Below, in pieces: positions 31,570 through 41,823 of a stretch of DNA of 64,000 nucleotides (positions are counted from its first letter, which is position 1; each line of letters starts with the position of its first letter). The notes under the pieces are model-generated. The model had not been told where the DNA came from and did no database searches. It was given only the letters and a program-made list of their open reading frames with translations. The position numbers and the translations under genes are program-made. Origin of the DNA: Winogradskyella sp. J14-2 (GTDB lineage: Bacteria > Bacteroidota > Bacteroidia > Flavobacteriales > Flavobacteriaceae); NCBI RefSeq assembly GCF_001971725.1, contig NZ_CP019388.1, forward strand, positions 1,116,001 to 1,180,000, in the 5' to 3' direction.

Positions 31570-33531
31570 TTAAATGATGAGATCTATTGATGTGCCTTTA
31601 CCCAAGGCTGCATCTATTTTTAATGTTCCATTAATTTCAGAAGCTCTCTTTTCCATATTAGTTAATCCATTTCCTCTTGTTATGGAAGACATATCAAAAC
31701 CGTTTCCATTATCTGAGATTTTAAACAATAAGTTTGAAACATTTTTAGATACCTGCACTGTAATCTTTGATGCCTTAGCATATTTTAAGCTGTTGTGTAT
31801 AGCTTCTTGTATAATCCTTAAAATATTCATGCCTTCAACAGATGAAAATCGCTTTAAGGTATCTACACTATCTGCTACGTTAAATTGAAATTCTATATCG
31901 TTTGCAGAGATATTTGCTTTATCTATAAAATTTGAAATCCGAGTTTGAAGATCTTCAAAGGTAACCTCACTTTTGTTCATAGCCCAAATTGTATCTCGTA
32001 ACTCATTGATGGTGCATGATGTAAACTCACTAATGGTTTCTAATTTGTGTGTTAGTTTATGGTTCTTTATATCAAACCTATATTTTAAATTATCTATAGA
32101 TGAAATTATAAAGGTAAGTTGAGCACCTATATTGTCGTGTAAATCTCTGCTGATACGCAAGCGCTGTTCTTGTAACTTATTCTGAGTTTCGATTTTTAGC
32201 AATGCATCTTTAAGTTCATTTTCTTTCTGTAATTGTTCATTTTTTAGCTTTTGTTGGTTATAAAATAGAAACCCTAATACGCTGAGTATTATGATTAAAA
32301 AAACCAACCCATAAAGCTGGTAGTTTCGTTTTTGAATTACTAAGTTCTGCTCGGCAAGTTCTGCACGTTGTATGAGAATTTCCTTTTCTTTTTTTTCGGT
32401 TTCGTACTTTACTTCTAGATCTGCTATTTTTAGGGCATTTTTTTCTGAGAAGATGGAGTCTTTTAGTTTTATATACGTTTGTTTTTGTTCTCTGGCCTTG
32501 TTGTAGTTTCCGAGCATATAATTACTTTCTGCTGCAGTTAAATGTAGATCTGCAGAAACCATTTCTATTTCGGGATATTTTTTAACCAAATTAAAACCTT
32601 CATCTGTATAGCGCTTGGCTACTTTGGGCAGATTTTTTTCGTTGTAGAGTGTTGCTATATTATTGTATGTAGAGAGCATTCCTCGTTCATCACCTTGGTA
32701 ATTTTCTTTCTTTTTTAAAGCCTCTAAGTAAGTATTTAATGCTAAGTCTTTATTGCCTTTTTCGTAATATGCATTTGCCAGATTGTCTAGTATTCTATAA
32801 TAGTCTATACGGTTGTCTAGTTGTTTTGCCAGCGTTAATCCTTTTGTAAAAGACACGATAGCTTCATCTAATCTACCTAAGTCTTTTAAATTTATACCAA
32901 TATTATTGTGTGATGCTATTTGCTCGTTTTTAAGATTGTATTTTTCTCTAACTCTTAATGCTTTTTTGTGGTATTCTAGAGCTTTGTCATTAAGATTCAT
33001 TTCTTGGTAAATGAGGCCAATATTGTTTAATGAAGATGATGTGGATTTTTCGCTTTTTAAGGCCTCATCCATTTGTAAAGATTGAAAGAAGTAATCTAAA
33101 GCTTCATCGTAGTGGCCTTTATTCCAATTAAACATTCCTAAATTATTTAGGCACATTGACTCTATATTTTTAAAGCCATACGCTCTGCTCATACTTAAAG
33201 CTTCTTTAAAATAGAATGATGCCGAGTCTGACTTGCCTATGATATCCATATATATGCCATGAGTGTTTACTAACTCGGTTAGACCAAAATTAAAATTAGT
33301 CTTCTTTGCAGACATCTTTCCTTCCTTAATAACCGCTAGCGCTTTGTCCGTATTATTAAAAATATAACCAAATGCAACTTTATTAAACATTCTAATTCTT
33401 ACCGAGTCATTTTTGGTGCTGCGGGCAACGGTGAGTAAGCTATCAAGGTTCTGAGAGTGGGTTGCTATATTTACAAACATACTTAAGAATACAAGTAGGC
33501 TTAGCTTTAAAGTGCTAAAAGAAAAAAGCAT
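31570..33531 (-). CDS. TPR sensor histidine kinase (NarX/LytS-like)
   Basis: 653 residues from ATG at 33531, chosen because it gives a signal peptide (TLKLSLLVFLSMFVNIATHS); the frame remains open to a TTG at 33696 and an ATG at 33597. Periplasmic TPR array (repeats such as SSLNNIGLIYQEMNLNDKALEYHKKALRV), one membrane helix (YGLVFLIIILSVLGFLFY), coiled coil, HisKA_3-type phosphoacceptor in ISRDLHDNIGAQLTFI and a HATPase domain (DNGNGFDMSSITRGNGLTNM). Cognate regulator follows by 10 nt. The start codon lies in a hairpin. Confidence 0.93.
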   Translation of the reverse strand: MLFSFSTLKLSLLVFLSMFVNIATHSQNLDSLLTVARSTKNDSVRIRMFNKVAFGYIFNNTDKALAVIKEGKMSAKKTNFNFGLTELVNTHGIYMDIIGKSDSASFYFKEALSMSRAYGFKNIESMCLNNLGMFNWNKGHYDEALDYFFQSLQMDEALKSEKSTSSSLNNIGLIYQEMNLNDKALEYHKKALRVREKYNLKNEQIASHNNIGINLKDLGRLDEAIVSFTKGLTLAKQLDNRIDYYRILDNLANAYYEKGNKDLALNTYLEALKKKENYQGDERGMLSTYNNIATLYNEKNLPKVAKRYTDEGFNLVKKYPEIEMVSADLHLTAAESNYMLGNYNKAREQKQTYIKLKDSIFSEKNALKIADLEVKYETEKKEKEILIQRAELAEQNLVIQKRNYQLYGLVFLIIILSVLGFLFYNQQKLKNEQLQKENELKDALLKIETQNKLQEQRLRISRDLHDNIGAQLTFIISSIDNLKYRFDIKNHKLTHKLETISEFTSCTINELRDTIWAMNKSEVTFEDLQTRISNFIDKANISANDIEFQFNVADSVDTLKRFSSVEGMNILRIIQEAIHNSLKYAKASKITVQVSKNVSNLLFKISDNGNGFDMSSITRGNGLTNMEKRASEINGTLKIDAALGKGTSIDLII

Positions 33532-33575
33532 CAGGTATATGCCGCGTAATGTGGCTTTTATAACTGATGCTTTTT
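33523..33575 (-). promoter_or_regulatory. Hairpin enclosing the histidine kinase start codon
   Basis: AAAAAGCATCAG (33523-33534) and CTGATGCTTTTT (33564-33575) form a perfect 12-bp stem with an inner GCC/GGC pairing. The minus-strand ATG (33529-33531) sits in the distal arm and is followed by six T. It looks like a terminator or attenuator that overlaps the start of translation. Confidence 0.5.
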
Positions 33576-33715
33576 GGAAAAAATTGATTAATAGCATTTT
33601 CAATTTAATAGTTTTTATTAGTAATTTGGTTTTTATTCGATTAAGATACAATTTAAGAAGATTAAGCGTAACTAAGGTTGCTACGCCTAATCTCAATAAA
33701 GCTTATCGACGATTT

Positions 33716-35617
33716 CTATTTCTTAAGGCTATAAGCATCAATAGTACTATCATTAGCCTTATAGTAGAGATAACCTGCATATTCATCTACTTTATACTCT
33801 GGTTTTTTATCTTTTAATAAAATTTCTTTTTCTATTTTACCTGAGTCCTTATTTACTTTAACCAGGCCTACTCCGTTATCTAATTTTGTTAAGATAAATT
33901 GTGAATCTTCTGTGGCAGCAGACGCTTTAAAGCGTTGAGACATCATATCAAAAGATGCACCTGCAATAGAGGCAAACATATCTGATGCACGCTTGGCTTC
34001 CTTACCGTAGTCGTTATAGTTTCTTAGATTATTCATACTTATGCCGTTATTATTCATTCCGGCAGCATATGCTGTTGATACCGTTGCAACCATGGATGCC
34101 GCTGCTACAACACCACCAACTATCTTCATAAAGCCACTTTTACCTGGTGATTTATAATATTCGTGATATATTTCTGAGCCATTGCCATCTAATGCCATCA
34201 TGTTTTGAGAAGAACTTAAAAATATATTTCCATTTCTTATCTCCATTGTGCTTGGAGATTCTTTTTCTTCAAATTTCAGTTTTGAAAATTCTGAAACTTC
34301 ACCAGAATTAGCATTTACTGCATATACTATATCCTCTGTTGCAATGAGGTATCTATTATTAGTGCTATCGTAAGTGGAAGCTACAGAAGCAGTATTCTTA
34401 TATTTTAATGGTTTATCCCAGATCTGTTCTCCTGTTTCCAGATTTACAATGTTTGCATCTTCACCTGTAATATAAATGAGTCCTTGTGGTGTATGTGCCA
34501 TTATCATAATATTTTCGCCCGTTTTTAAAGGTTTTTTAAACAGTGTTTTACCATCGAACGAAATTTTATTGATTCCGCCTGAGTATATTCCGAATAAAAT
34601 ACCATCTTCCATGGTGTAAAAATGCTGCACATAGCCCTTTGTTTTTGGGGCCTTTTCCCAAAGATCTTCTCCTGTTGCTGCACTAAACATGGTTATTTTA
34701 GACTCGGATTTGGCGGCAAATGCTCCATCTCCACCTGCAACATCACTTACAACAGCCAAGCCTTGCGGTAAAATTTCGAATTTAGATACAATACCTTTTA
34801 CTTTTCGGTCGTCTTCCCATAGTTCTTCACCTTTAACACCTATTTTGTGTATTCTTGTGTTTTTGCCGTTGGTGGTAGTTTCAAAACCATAAATTTCTTG
34901 TTCGGTTTTATCTGCTACTAGCCAAGTAATACGTTTAATTTTATTGGTCCAAAGCTCTTCACCTGAGTGTGTCTTTGCAATGAGGCCTTGAGCGGTTGGT
35001 ATAATTAAGAAATCCTTTAACAGTAAAGGTGTTCCGGTAACACTAAAGTCTTTTCCAACACCTATACGTCCTGGTGTGTCCAAAAAGAAACTATAATCTA
35101 ATTTTGATGTGTTAAGGTCATAGACTGCAACTTTTGGTGTTATCTTGTCGGCTTTGCTTCCTGTTTTTTGAATACCACTTACAATAAGTTTATTCTGAGG
35201 TAGCACAACGTCGCAGGTGTAAATTTGATTCCAGCTGTCATCGTCAGAATTAAAAATCACTTTACCTTGCATATAATCTATAACAGCGCGCTTAGTCTTT
35301 GCTATACCAGCAAATTTAGAGCCTGCGCCTTGAGAAACAACAATATAAGGTGATCCTGAAATAAATTCGGTTTCTTCTGGTTTCAGTTTTCCAAAATTAT
35401 TGAAGGTAAACACAGGCTGGCTCTGCTCTGGTTTTATACCTGTAAGACCATTGTTAGTAGCAACAACAAGTACACCTCCAACTGTTAATGTCATCTCATT
35501 TATCTTTGCCCCAAGATCATAGCTTTGGTATGAATTTTCTTGAGCCAGTAATGATGTAGCGCTTACAAAAAGTACTAGCATCATTAACGTTTTAATTTGA
35601 GTGGATAGCGTTTTCAT
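33716..35617 (-). CDS. Exported PQQ-like beta-propeller protein
   Basis: 633 residues with signal peptide (LMMLVLFVSATSLLAQ). Repeated WD40/PQQ-like blades of the form 'GEELWEDDRK', 'ATGEDLWEKAPKTKGY', 'ETGEQIWDKPLKYKN' and 'NSGEVSEFSKL' point to an eight-bladed propeller. A hydrophobic insert (GFMKIVGGVVAAASMVATVSTAYAAGM, about residues 490-520) is unusual in a secreted propeller. No catalytic motif recognised; likely a binding or scaffold protein. Transcribed with the lipoprotein gene upstream (11 nt gap). Confidence 0.78.
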   Translation of the reverse strand: MKTLSTQIKTLMMLVLFVSATSLLAQENSYQSYDLGAKINEMTLTVGGVLVVATNNGLTGIKPEQSQPVFTFNNFGKLKPEETEFISGSPYIVVSQGAGSKFAGIAKTKRAVIDYMQGKVIFNSDDDSWNQIYTCDVVLPQNKLIVSGIQKTGSKADKITPKVAVYDLNTSKLDYSFFLDTPGRIGVGKDFSVTGTPLLLKDFLIIPTAQGLIAKTHSGEELWTNKIKRITWLVADKTEQEIYGFETTTNGKNTRIHKIGVKGEELWEDDRKVKGIVSKFEILPQGLAVVSDVAGGDGAFAAKSESKITMFSAATGEDLWEKAPKTKGYVQHFYTMEDGILFGIYSGGINKISFDGKTLFKKPLKTGENIMIMAHTPQGLIYITGEDANIVNLETGEQIWDKPLKYKNTASVASTYDSTNNRYLIATEDIVYAVNANSGEVSEFSKLKFEEKESPSTMEIRNGNIFLSSSQNMMALDGNGSEIYHEYYKSPGKSGFMKIVGGVVAAASMVATVSTAYAAGMNNNGISMNNLRNYNDYGKEAKRASDMFASIAGASFDMMSQRFKASAATEDSQFILTKLDNGVGLVKVNKDSGKIEKEILLKDKKPEYKVDEYAGYLYYKANDSTIDAYSLKK

Positions 35618-35628
35618 AATATAACCTG

Positions 35629-36165
35629 TTACTGCACTTGTTTATTAAGATTAAACGAACCATTTGTGATTGTTTTTACAGACTGATCACCATTGAGGTT
35701 TTTACAGGTAAACTCAAAGGTTCCTATTAGTTTATTATCAGTTTCTTCAGAAATACTCAAAGAGCCAACCATAGAATTATCGTATGGTGCTTGCCAAATT
35801 TCTGTAGTTGAATTTTGTGGATTATTAAGATCTACGTCTGTTTCTGTGTAAGACGCCACGTTGACGTTACCAATGACAGAACCGTCTAGATCATACGTTC
35901 CCACTCCTTGATAACCCCAAATTGTAAACGAAAACGCATTGCCATCACTATTAGAGGCTATAATTATTAAGTTATTTCCATTGTTTGCTATTGTTGCGGA
36001 AGAAGATATCTCCCAAGATTCGTAGTTTGTACCATCTACTTTTGCGACTAAAGTGCCAGAAGGAGCATTACCACCACTTCCACCATCGTCATCACTACTA
36101 CACGATGTTAATGTTGCTAAAGAAAATGCCATTACTAATAACATAACGTTTTTTAAAGTTCTCAT
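35629..36165 (-). CDS. Outer-surface lipoprotein (DUF6252-like)
   Basis: 178 residues. Lipobox LATLTSCSSDDDGGSGG near residue 22 (Cys followed by Ser/Asp run typical of exported flavobacterial lipoproteins). The remainder is a beta-rich domain (LVAKVDGTNYESWEISSSATI, GTYDLDGSVIGNVNVASY, GTFEFTCKNLNGDQSVKTITNGSFNL) resembling DUF6252-type domains. Function unknown. Upstream of the PQQ-propeller gene in the same operon. Confidence 0.78.
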   Translation of the reverse strand: MRTLKNVMLLVMAFSLATLTSCSSDDDGGSGGNAPSGTLVAKVDGTNYESWEISSSATIANNGNNLIIIASNSDGNAFSFTIWGYQGVGTYDLDGSVIGNVNVASYTETDVDLNNPQNSTTEIWQAPYDNSMVGSLSISEETDNKLIGTFEFTCKNLNGDQSVKTITNGSFNLNKQVQ

Positions 36166-36284
36166 TGTTGATTTAATTTATTGGTTAATACTGAGGCAAA
36201 TCTCAACAATAAGAAGATGGCAAAACATACGATAAATTGCGTATATTTATTTAAAATATTGTTTTTCAAATACTTAGATGTATT

Positions 36285-37235
36285 CTAAAACAGAATATGT
36301 GGGTATTTTCTCTGTAAATCAGTAATTTCTAAATGAAGTTTTGTTAAAAATTTTTGATGTGCTTCTGAATTTTGATTAAACGGACGATGCGCTTTCTTAG
36401 TTTGAATACTAGCTATCTTTTCTGAGATTTCTTCAGCATCTTCTGATAACCAAACGGTTTTAAACGTTTCCCAAATGTAGTCTATCGCTAAATGATTTGG
36501 GTGTATCATATCTTGATTATAAAACCTGTAGTCTCTTAATTCGTCCATCATAATTTCATAAGATGGAAAATAGAATAGTTGCTTTCTGGGCTCTACAACC
36601 TGATGAATTGCTGACAATAAATGGGCCTTACTCCTATTGTTTTCTATAAAACCATCTTTGAGATGCCTTACCGGAGATACCGTAAAAATGAAATTAACTT
36701 TAGGGTTTACACGTCGTACTAAAGCAATTATAGATTCTAATGACGCAACAACATCTTCAACAAATAACAACTCTTTTAGAAATTGTTTTTGAGGTATTTT
36801 ATGGCAATTAGCAACAATCTTATCAGTTGTAATATGTCTATAAACCCAAGCTGTACCGAGTGTAATAATGATGTGCGATGCAGACTTAACCTTATTTAAT
36901 GTTTTAGTTAATTGCGCATTTAAACGCTCTAGTAATTGTGTTTTAGAAAGCGCATTTAATTTTGAATGCGCATCAAAACAGCAATAAATTTCATTGTGAT
37001 GTAAAATCTCTTCTTCACTATAGAAATCTTCATTTATACTTCTAGTGATTAGGTTTTCTATAGCTACAGGATGAAATAAAATTCCGAATGGATTTACCTC
37101 AGATTGAAACTTATGATACTCAAACTTACTACCAATATTCTCAGAAAAACATGATCCTAATAAGATCATTTTAGACGTGTAATCTATTTGATGATGTGGT
37201 TGTTTTTGTAGTTTTATGTTGGTTTGTAGCTTCAT
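36285..37235 (-). CDS. GSCFA-domain protein
   Basis: 316 residues. The eponymous motif is in MILLGSCFSENIGSKFEYHKF near the start, and the domain continues with NPFGILFHPVAIENLI, THLLQL-like and IHPNHLAIDYIWETFKTVWL near the end. Related to SGNH hydrolases by family knowledge; the exact activity is unknown. It is common next to alaS in Bacteroidota. Here the gap to alaS holds an inserted GxxExxY cassette. Confidence 0.92.
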   Translation of the reverse strand: MKLQTNIKLQKQPHHQIDYTSKMILLGSCFSENIGSKFEYHKFQSEVNPFGILFHPVAIENLITRSINEDFYSEEEILHHNEIYCCFDAHSKLNALSKTQLLERLNAQLTKTLNKVKSASHIIITLGTAWVYRHITTDKIVANCHKIPQKQFLKELLFVEDVVASLESIIALVRRVNPKVNFIFTVSPVRHLKDGFIENNRSKAHLLSAIHQVVEPRKQLFYFPSYEIMMDELRDYRFYNQDMIHPNHLAIDYIWETFKTVWLSEDAEEISEKIASIQTKKAHRPFNQNSEAHQKFLTKLHLEITDLQRKYPHILF

Positions 37236-37237
37236 TA

Positions 37238-37761
37238 TTTCTCGCTAAGGCGCAGAGGCGTAAAATTTTTATAAGATTTATAACCCGTTAACAATTCTTG
37301 TAATTCCTGTTTTAATTAAAGGGCTATTAAAGTTTATGAGTAGCCCAAGTTTTAATCCTGACAACTTTAAATAGGTTAATAATTGTTTTGGATGAACAGG
37401 ATGAATCTCTTGAACGGATTTTATTTCAACAATAACTTTATGTTCTACAATTAAATCAGTTCTGTAACTCAAATCTAATGCTTTACCTCTCCAAATTACA
37501 GGCAAAGGTTTTTGCCTTTCAACAATTAAACCTTCATTTTTAAGTTCTTGAAACAAAATCTCCTCATAAACAGATTCTAATAAACCTGGACCAAGCTCTA
37601 CATGAATTTTATAACAAACGTCAACTATGATTCTAGAAATATCATTTTCGGTCATATCATGTATTTTTTCTCAGCATTAAATTTACTTCTTGCTAAAAGA
37701 AACTTAAACTTATAACGTATTAGTCTAAAAAATCTTAGCGACTCTGCGTCTTTGCGAGAAG
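37238..37761. mobile_element. GxxExxY gene cassette bounded by inverted repeats
   Basis: The left end TTCTCGCTAAGGCGCAGAGG (from 37239) and the right end, read in reverse complement as TTCTCGCAAAGACGCAGAGT (ending 37760), match at about 17 of 20 bases as an inverted pair. Between them is only the GxxExxY gene. The cassette spans almost precisely the space between the GSCFA start codon (37235) and the alaS stop (37768). Confidence 0.65.
37278..37655 (-). CDS. GxxExxY protein (PDDEXK-like)
   Basis: 125 residues. The family-naming motif is in VELGPGLLESVYEEILFQEL (G-x-x-E-x-x-Y: GLLESVY). A nuclease-like core follows: LSYRTDLIVEHKVIVEIKSVQEI, which keeps the D...ExK arrangement of PD-(D/E)XK enzymes, and VHPKQLLTYLKLSGLKLGLLINFN. 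Family function unproven. It lies inside a cassette with inverted ends and is transcribed like its neighbours. Confidence 0.9.
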   Translation of the reverse strand: MTENDISRIIVDVCYKIHVELGPGLLESVYEEILFQELKNEGLIVERQKPLPVIWRGKALDLSYRTDLIVEHKVIVEIKSVQEIHPVHPKQLLTYLKLSGLKLGLLINFNSPLIKTGITRIVNGL

Positions 37762-37767
37762 CATCAA

Positions 37768-40380
37768 CTAAAGATAATTCTTTGCATCTTCCAAAGCTTC
37801 CTCAATGCCTGCTGGATTTTTACCACCTGCTGTTGCAAAGAAAGGCTGACCTCCGCCTCCACCTTGAATGTGCTTACCTAATTCTCTAACAATCTGACCT
37901 GCGTTTAAGTCTTTTTCTGCAACCAGATTTTTAGAAATATAGCAAGACAATAACGCCTTACCATTATTATCTGCACCAAACAGAGCAAAAAGATTATCAA
38001 CTTCACCGCCTAACTCAAAACATAAGTCTTTAATACCAGAAGCATCTAAATCTACTTTTTTGGCAATGAAATTCACGCCATTAAGCGCTGTGATTTCATT
38101 TTTAAGATCGCCTTTTAAGTTCTTAGCTTTATCCTTTAATAGTTGTTCTATCTGCTTTTTTAAACTCGCATTTTCGTCTTGTAAATTTTGAAGTGCTTTT
38201 ACAGGTTCTTGAGCATTGTTTAATAGGTCTTTCATTTCAAAATACGCTCTGTTATTTTCAAAATAAAAGTCTTTAACAGCATCATAAGTAATGGCTTCTA
38301 TACGACGAATTCCGGCTGCAACTGCACCTTCAGATACAATTTTAAAATGCCAAATATCTCCTGTATTCTTCACATGTGTTCCACCACAAAGTTCTATAGA
38401 TTGTCCAAATCTCACAGTTCGAACTGTGTCTCCATATTTTTCACCAAACAAAGCCATAGCACCATCAGAAATCGCCTTGTCCATAGGTACGTTTCTTTGC
38501 TCTTCTAATGGTAATTTTCCGTCGATACGTGCATTTACAAAATTTTCAACATCTCTTAATTCTTCAACTGTTAGTTTAGAAAAATGAGAAAAATCGAATC
38601 GTAAATATTTAGAATGCACTGCAGACCCTTTTTGCTCTACATGTGTCCCTAACACTTCGCGTAGAGCTTGGTGCAACAAGTGTGTTGCTGTGTGGTTACA
38701 CTCGGTTCTAAAGCGTTGTTTTTGATCCACAACAGCTTTAAACGTATCGTTAAGATCGTCTGGTAAATTTTTAGTAAAATGAATAATGACGTTATTCTCT
38801 TTCTTGGTGTCAATGATGTAAACCGTATCTCCATGATTGTCTTGCAAGTATCCTTTATCACCAACTTGTCCTCCACCTTCAGCATAAAAGGGTGTAAGAT
38901 TAAACACCAACTGAAACATGTCACCTTCTTTTTTTGAAGTGACTTTTCTGTAGCGTGTAATTTTTACGTTGGCTTCAAGCGCGTCGTAACCGATAAATTC
39001 TTGCTCTGCATCATCAACTAAAATCGTCCAATCTTCAGTAGAAGTTTCACTTGCTTTACGCGAACGATTTTTTTGAATTTGAAGTTGTTCTTCAAATCCT
39101 TTTTCATCTAATTTTAAATTCTTTTCGGACAGAATTAAAGCTGTTAAATCTATAGGGAAACCATAAGTATCATACAGTTCAAATGCCTTTTCACCCGAAA
39201 CTGTATCTCCTTTTGTGTCGCTAACAATACCATTTAGCAAAATTAGACCTTGCTCTAATGTTCTTAAGAAAGAGGCTTCTTCTTCCTTAATGACGTTTTC
39301 TATCAATTGTTTTTGCGCTTTAATCTCAGGAAAAGCGGTTCCCATTTTTTTGCTCAACACATCTACCAAACGGTAGATAAATGGTTCTTTTTTATCTAAA
39401 AATGTAAAACCATATCGCACGGCTCTACGTAAAATTCGACGTATAACGTAACCTGCACCAGTGTTACTTGGCAACTGACCATCTGCTATAGAAAACGCTA
39501 CAGCTCTAACATGATCTGAGATGACTCTAATGGCTACATCTATTTTTTCATCTTTACCATAATCCTTATTGGTAATGGTTTCAATCTCACGAATTATTGG
39601 TGTAAACACATCTGTATCGTAATTAGATTGCACGCCTTGAAGCACCATACACAAACGCTCAAAGCCCATTCCTGTATCGATATGCTTGTTTGGCAATACG
39701 TCTAGAGACCCATTGGCTTTGCGGTTGTATTGCATAAATACCAAGTTCCAGATTTCTACAACCTGAGGATGGTCCATGTTTACCAAAGACTTACCATCAA
39801 CTTTAGCCTTTTCTTCAGCCGAACGAATATCTACGTGGATTTCACTACATGGTCCACAAGGACCTTGGTCTCCCATTTCCCAGAAATTGTCCTTCTTATT
39901 TCCCATAAGAATACGATCTTCAGAAATGTATTGTTTCCAAATATCGTAAGCCTCTTGGTCCATTTTTAGTTTATCGTTATCATCGCTACCTTCAAAAACG
40001 GTAACGTAAAGAATATCTTTATCGATTCCGTATACTTCAGTTAACAGTTCCCAAGCCCAAGCAATGGCTTCCTTCTTAAAATAATCTCCAAAACTCCAAT
40101 TACCAAGCATTTCAAAAAGCGTATGATGATACGTATCGTAGCCTACTTCTTCTAAGTCATTATGCTTACCAGAAACTCTTAAACATTTTTGAGTATCTGC
40201 AATTCTGTTATTTTTTGGTTCACTATTACCAAGAAAAAATTCTTTAAAAGGTGCCATACCAGAATTGACAAACATTAAGGTAGGGTCATTTTTTAAGACC
40301 ATTGGTGCAGAGGGCACTACAAGGTGTTTTTTACCTTCAAAAAAACTCAAAAACTTAGAACGAATATCTTGAGACGTCAT
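37768..40380 (-). CDS. alaS: Alanyl-tRNA synthetase
   Basis: 870 residues, the full AlaRS order: class II catalytic core ([36 protein letters not shown]), tRNA recognition domain, editing domain with the zinc-binding HxxxH ([21 protein letters not shown]) and CGGTHV, and the C-terminal DHHA1 part ([17 protein letters not shown]). Attaches Ala to tRNA-Ala and clears Ser/Gly errors. Start ATG at 40380; divergent from the M23 gene. Confidence 0.97.
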   Translation of the reverse strand: MTSQDIRSKFLSFFEGKKHLVVPSAPMVLKNDPTLMFVNSGMAPFKEFFLGNSEPKNNRIADTQKCLRVSGKHNDLEEVGYDTYHHTLFEMLGNWSFGDYFKKEAIAWAWELLTEVYGIDKDILYVTVFEGSDDNDKLKMDQEAYDIWKQYISEDRILMGNKKDNFWEMGDQGPCGPCSEIHVDIRSAEEKAKVDGKSLVNMDHPQVVEIWNLVFMQYNRKANGSLDVLPNKHIDTGMGFERLCMVLQGVQSNYDTDVFTPIIREIETITNKDYGKDEKIDVAIRVISDHVRAVAFSIADGQLPSNTGAGYVIRRILRRAVRYGFTFLDKKEPFIYRLVDVLSKKMGTAFPEIKAQKQLIENVIKEEEASFLRTLEQGLILLNGIVSDTKGDTVSGEKAFELYDTYGFPIDLTALILSEKNLKLDEKGFEEQLQIQKNRSRKASETSTEDWTILVDDAEQEFIGYDALEANVKITRYRKVTSKKEGDMFQLVFNLTPFYAEGGGQVGDKGYLQDNHGDTVYIIDTKKENNVIIHFTKNLPDDLNDTFKAVVDQKQRFRTECNHTATHLLHQALREVLGTHVEQKGSAVHSKYLRFDFSHFSKLTVEELRDVENFVNARIDGKLPLEEQRNVPMDKAISDGAMALFGEKYGDTVRTVRFGQSIELCGGTHVKNTGDIWHFKIVSEGAVAAGIRRIEAITYDAVKDFYFENNRAYFEMKDLLNNAQEPVKALQNLQDENASLKKQIEQLLKDKAKNLKGDLKNEITALNGVNFIAKKVDLDASGIKDLCFELGGEVDNLFALFGADNNGKALLSCYISKNLVAEKDLNAGQIVRELGKHIQGGGGGQPFFATAGGKNPAGIEEALEDAKNYL

Positions 40381-40434
40381 ATACTGAAATTATAGCTTGT
40401 TTCGTTAATATTACCACAATTGCAAAACAATCTT

Positions 40435-40442
40435 TATATTTG
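40435..40442 (+). promoter_or_regulatory. Possible -7 element for the M23 peptidase gene
   Basis: TATATTTG matches TAnnTTTG exactly, 66 nt before the M23 gene start. The -33 box is weak, so this is tentative. Confidence 0.35.
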
Positions 40443-40508
40443 AAAGTTCGCAAAGTTTGCAGAACATTTAATGTGCATTATTGCTGCAAAAATAGTATAA
40501 ATTAGAAC

Positions 40509-41480
40509 ATGGCTAAGGTAAAATATTATTATGATGCTGAGACACTTTCTTATCGTAAGATAAAGCGAAAAAAGCGCACAACTTTTAAGTATGCGTTTGT
40601 CTTTTTACTAGCCGCTGCCCTTTTTGCTTTTTTATTTGTCTTTATTGCAGGCCAATACATTGAATCTCCTAAAGAGCGTCAGTTGGCGCGAGAGCTTCAA
40701 AACATGCAAATTCAATACGAATTATTGAACAAACGTATGGACGATGCTATTGCAGCTTTAGAAAATGTTGAAGAACGCGATAATGCCATCTACAGATTAT
40801 ATTTTGAAGCTAATCCTATTCCTGAAGAACAGCGACGTGCAGGGTTTGGTGGTGTAAACCGTTATAAAAAATTTGAAGGCTATGACAACTCTCAACTAAT
40901 TGCAGAAAGCAACAAACGCCTCGATATTTTAGAAAAAGCTATTGTGGTACAATCGAAATCACTAGACGAAATTGCGAAATTGGCCGAAGACAAGGAAAAA
41001 TTTTTAGAAGCTATACCAGCTATACAACCTGTAAGAAATGAAAACCTTACGCGTATGGCTTCTGGTTATGGTTACAGAACCGATCCTTTTACAAAAGCCA
41101 GGAAATTTCATTTTGGAATGGACTTTACAGCACCAAGAGGCACTCCAATTTACGCTACCGGAAACGGAATTGTAACACGCGCAGACAATACGGCATCTGG
41201 TTATGGCAAACACATTCGTATAGATCATGGTTATGGTTACATATCTTTATATGCACATTTATATAAGTATAACGTACGTGTTAATCAGCGCGTAAAACGT
41301 GGTGATCTTATCGGTTATGTTGGCAGTACAGGTCGATCAGAAGCTCCACATTTGCATTACGAAGTTTTTAAAGATGGTGAGCGCATAAATCCTATTAACT
41401 TTTATTACGGCAACCTATCGGCTTCTGAGTTTAATGAATTATTAAGAAAAGCCTCTCTAGAAAACCAATCTCTCGATTAA
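40509..41480 (+). CDS. M23-family peptidoglycan endopeptidase
   Basis: 323 residues: N-terminal membrane helix (FVFLLAAALFAFLFVFIAGQ), a coiled-coil region (residues ~55-165), then a LytM/M23 domain. Zinc ligands are seen as HFGMDFTAPRGTPIYATGNG (HxxxD), SLYAHLYKYNVRV and EAPHLHYEVFKDG (HxH). It cleaves peptide cross-bridges in the periplasm. The merR gene starts 1 nt after its stop, so the two are coupled. Confidence 0.93.
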   Translation: MAKVKYYYDAETLSYRKIKRKKRTTFKYAFVFLLAAALFAFLFVFIAGQYIESPKERQLARELQNMQIQYELLNKRMDDAIAALENVEERDNAIYRLYFEANPIPEEQRRAGFGGVNRYKKFEGYDNSQLIAESNKRLDILEKAIVVQSKSLDEIAKLAEDKEKFLEAIPAIQPVRNENLTRMASGYGYRTDPFTKARKFHFGMDFTAPRGTPIYATGNGIVTRADNTASGYGKHIRIDHGYGYISLYAHLYKYNVRVNQRVKRGDLIGYVGSTGRSEAPHLHYEVFKDGERINPINFYYGNLSASEFNELLRKASLENQSLD

Positions 41481-41481
41481 T

Positions 41482-41811
41482 ATGCATATAGATCTCCCAG
41501 AAAAACGCTATTACGGTATTGGTGAAGTGGCTAAAGCTTTTAAAGTGAATGCCTCCTTAATTCGGTTTTGGGAAAAGGAATTTGATATTATTAAGCCAAA
41601 AAAAAATGCTAAGGGTAACAGAAAGTTTACACCAGAAGACATCAAAAACCTTAAATTTATTTATCATCTTGTTAAAGAAAGAGGCTTTACGCTTGAAGGT
41701 GCTAAAATTCATCTAAAAGAAGAAAAGAAGCAATCGCTCGAAAAATTTGAAATCATTGAAAAGTTAGAGAGCATAAAAGCGCAACTTATTAAAATAAAAA
41801 CACAACTTTAA
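41482..41811 (+). CDS. MerR-family transcriptional regulator
   Basis: 109 residues. N-terminal MerR winged helix: YYGIGEVAKAFKVNASLIRFWEKEFDIIKPKKNAKGNRKF, then TPEDIKNLKFIYHLVKERGFTLEGAKIHL and a short coiled-coil tail. No effector domain follows, so the signal is not evident. It begins 1 nt after the M23 peptidase stop, and lemA follows 12 nt later. Confidence 0.92.
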   Translation: MHIDLPEKRYYGIGEVAKAFKVNASLIRFWEKEFDIIKPKKNAKGNRKFTPEDIKNLKFIYHLVKERGFTLEGAKIHLKEEKKQSLEKFEIIEKLESIKAQLIKIKTQL

Positions 41812-41823
41812 AACTTATCAATT

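Noticed and set aside
33532-33696. Longer N-terminus of the histidine kinase
   Set aside because: It would need a TTG start and puts a poorly hydrophobic Lys-rich stretch before the signal peptide; the ATG at 33531 fits better, although 33597 remains possible.
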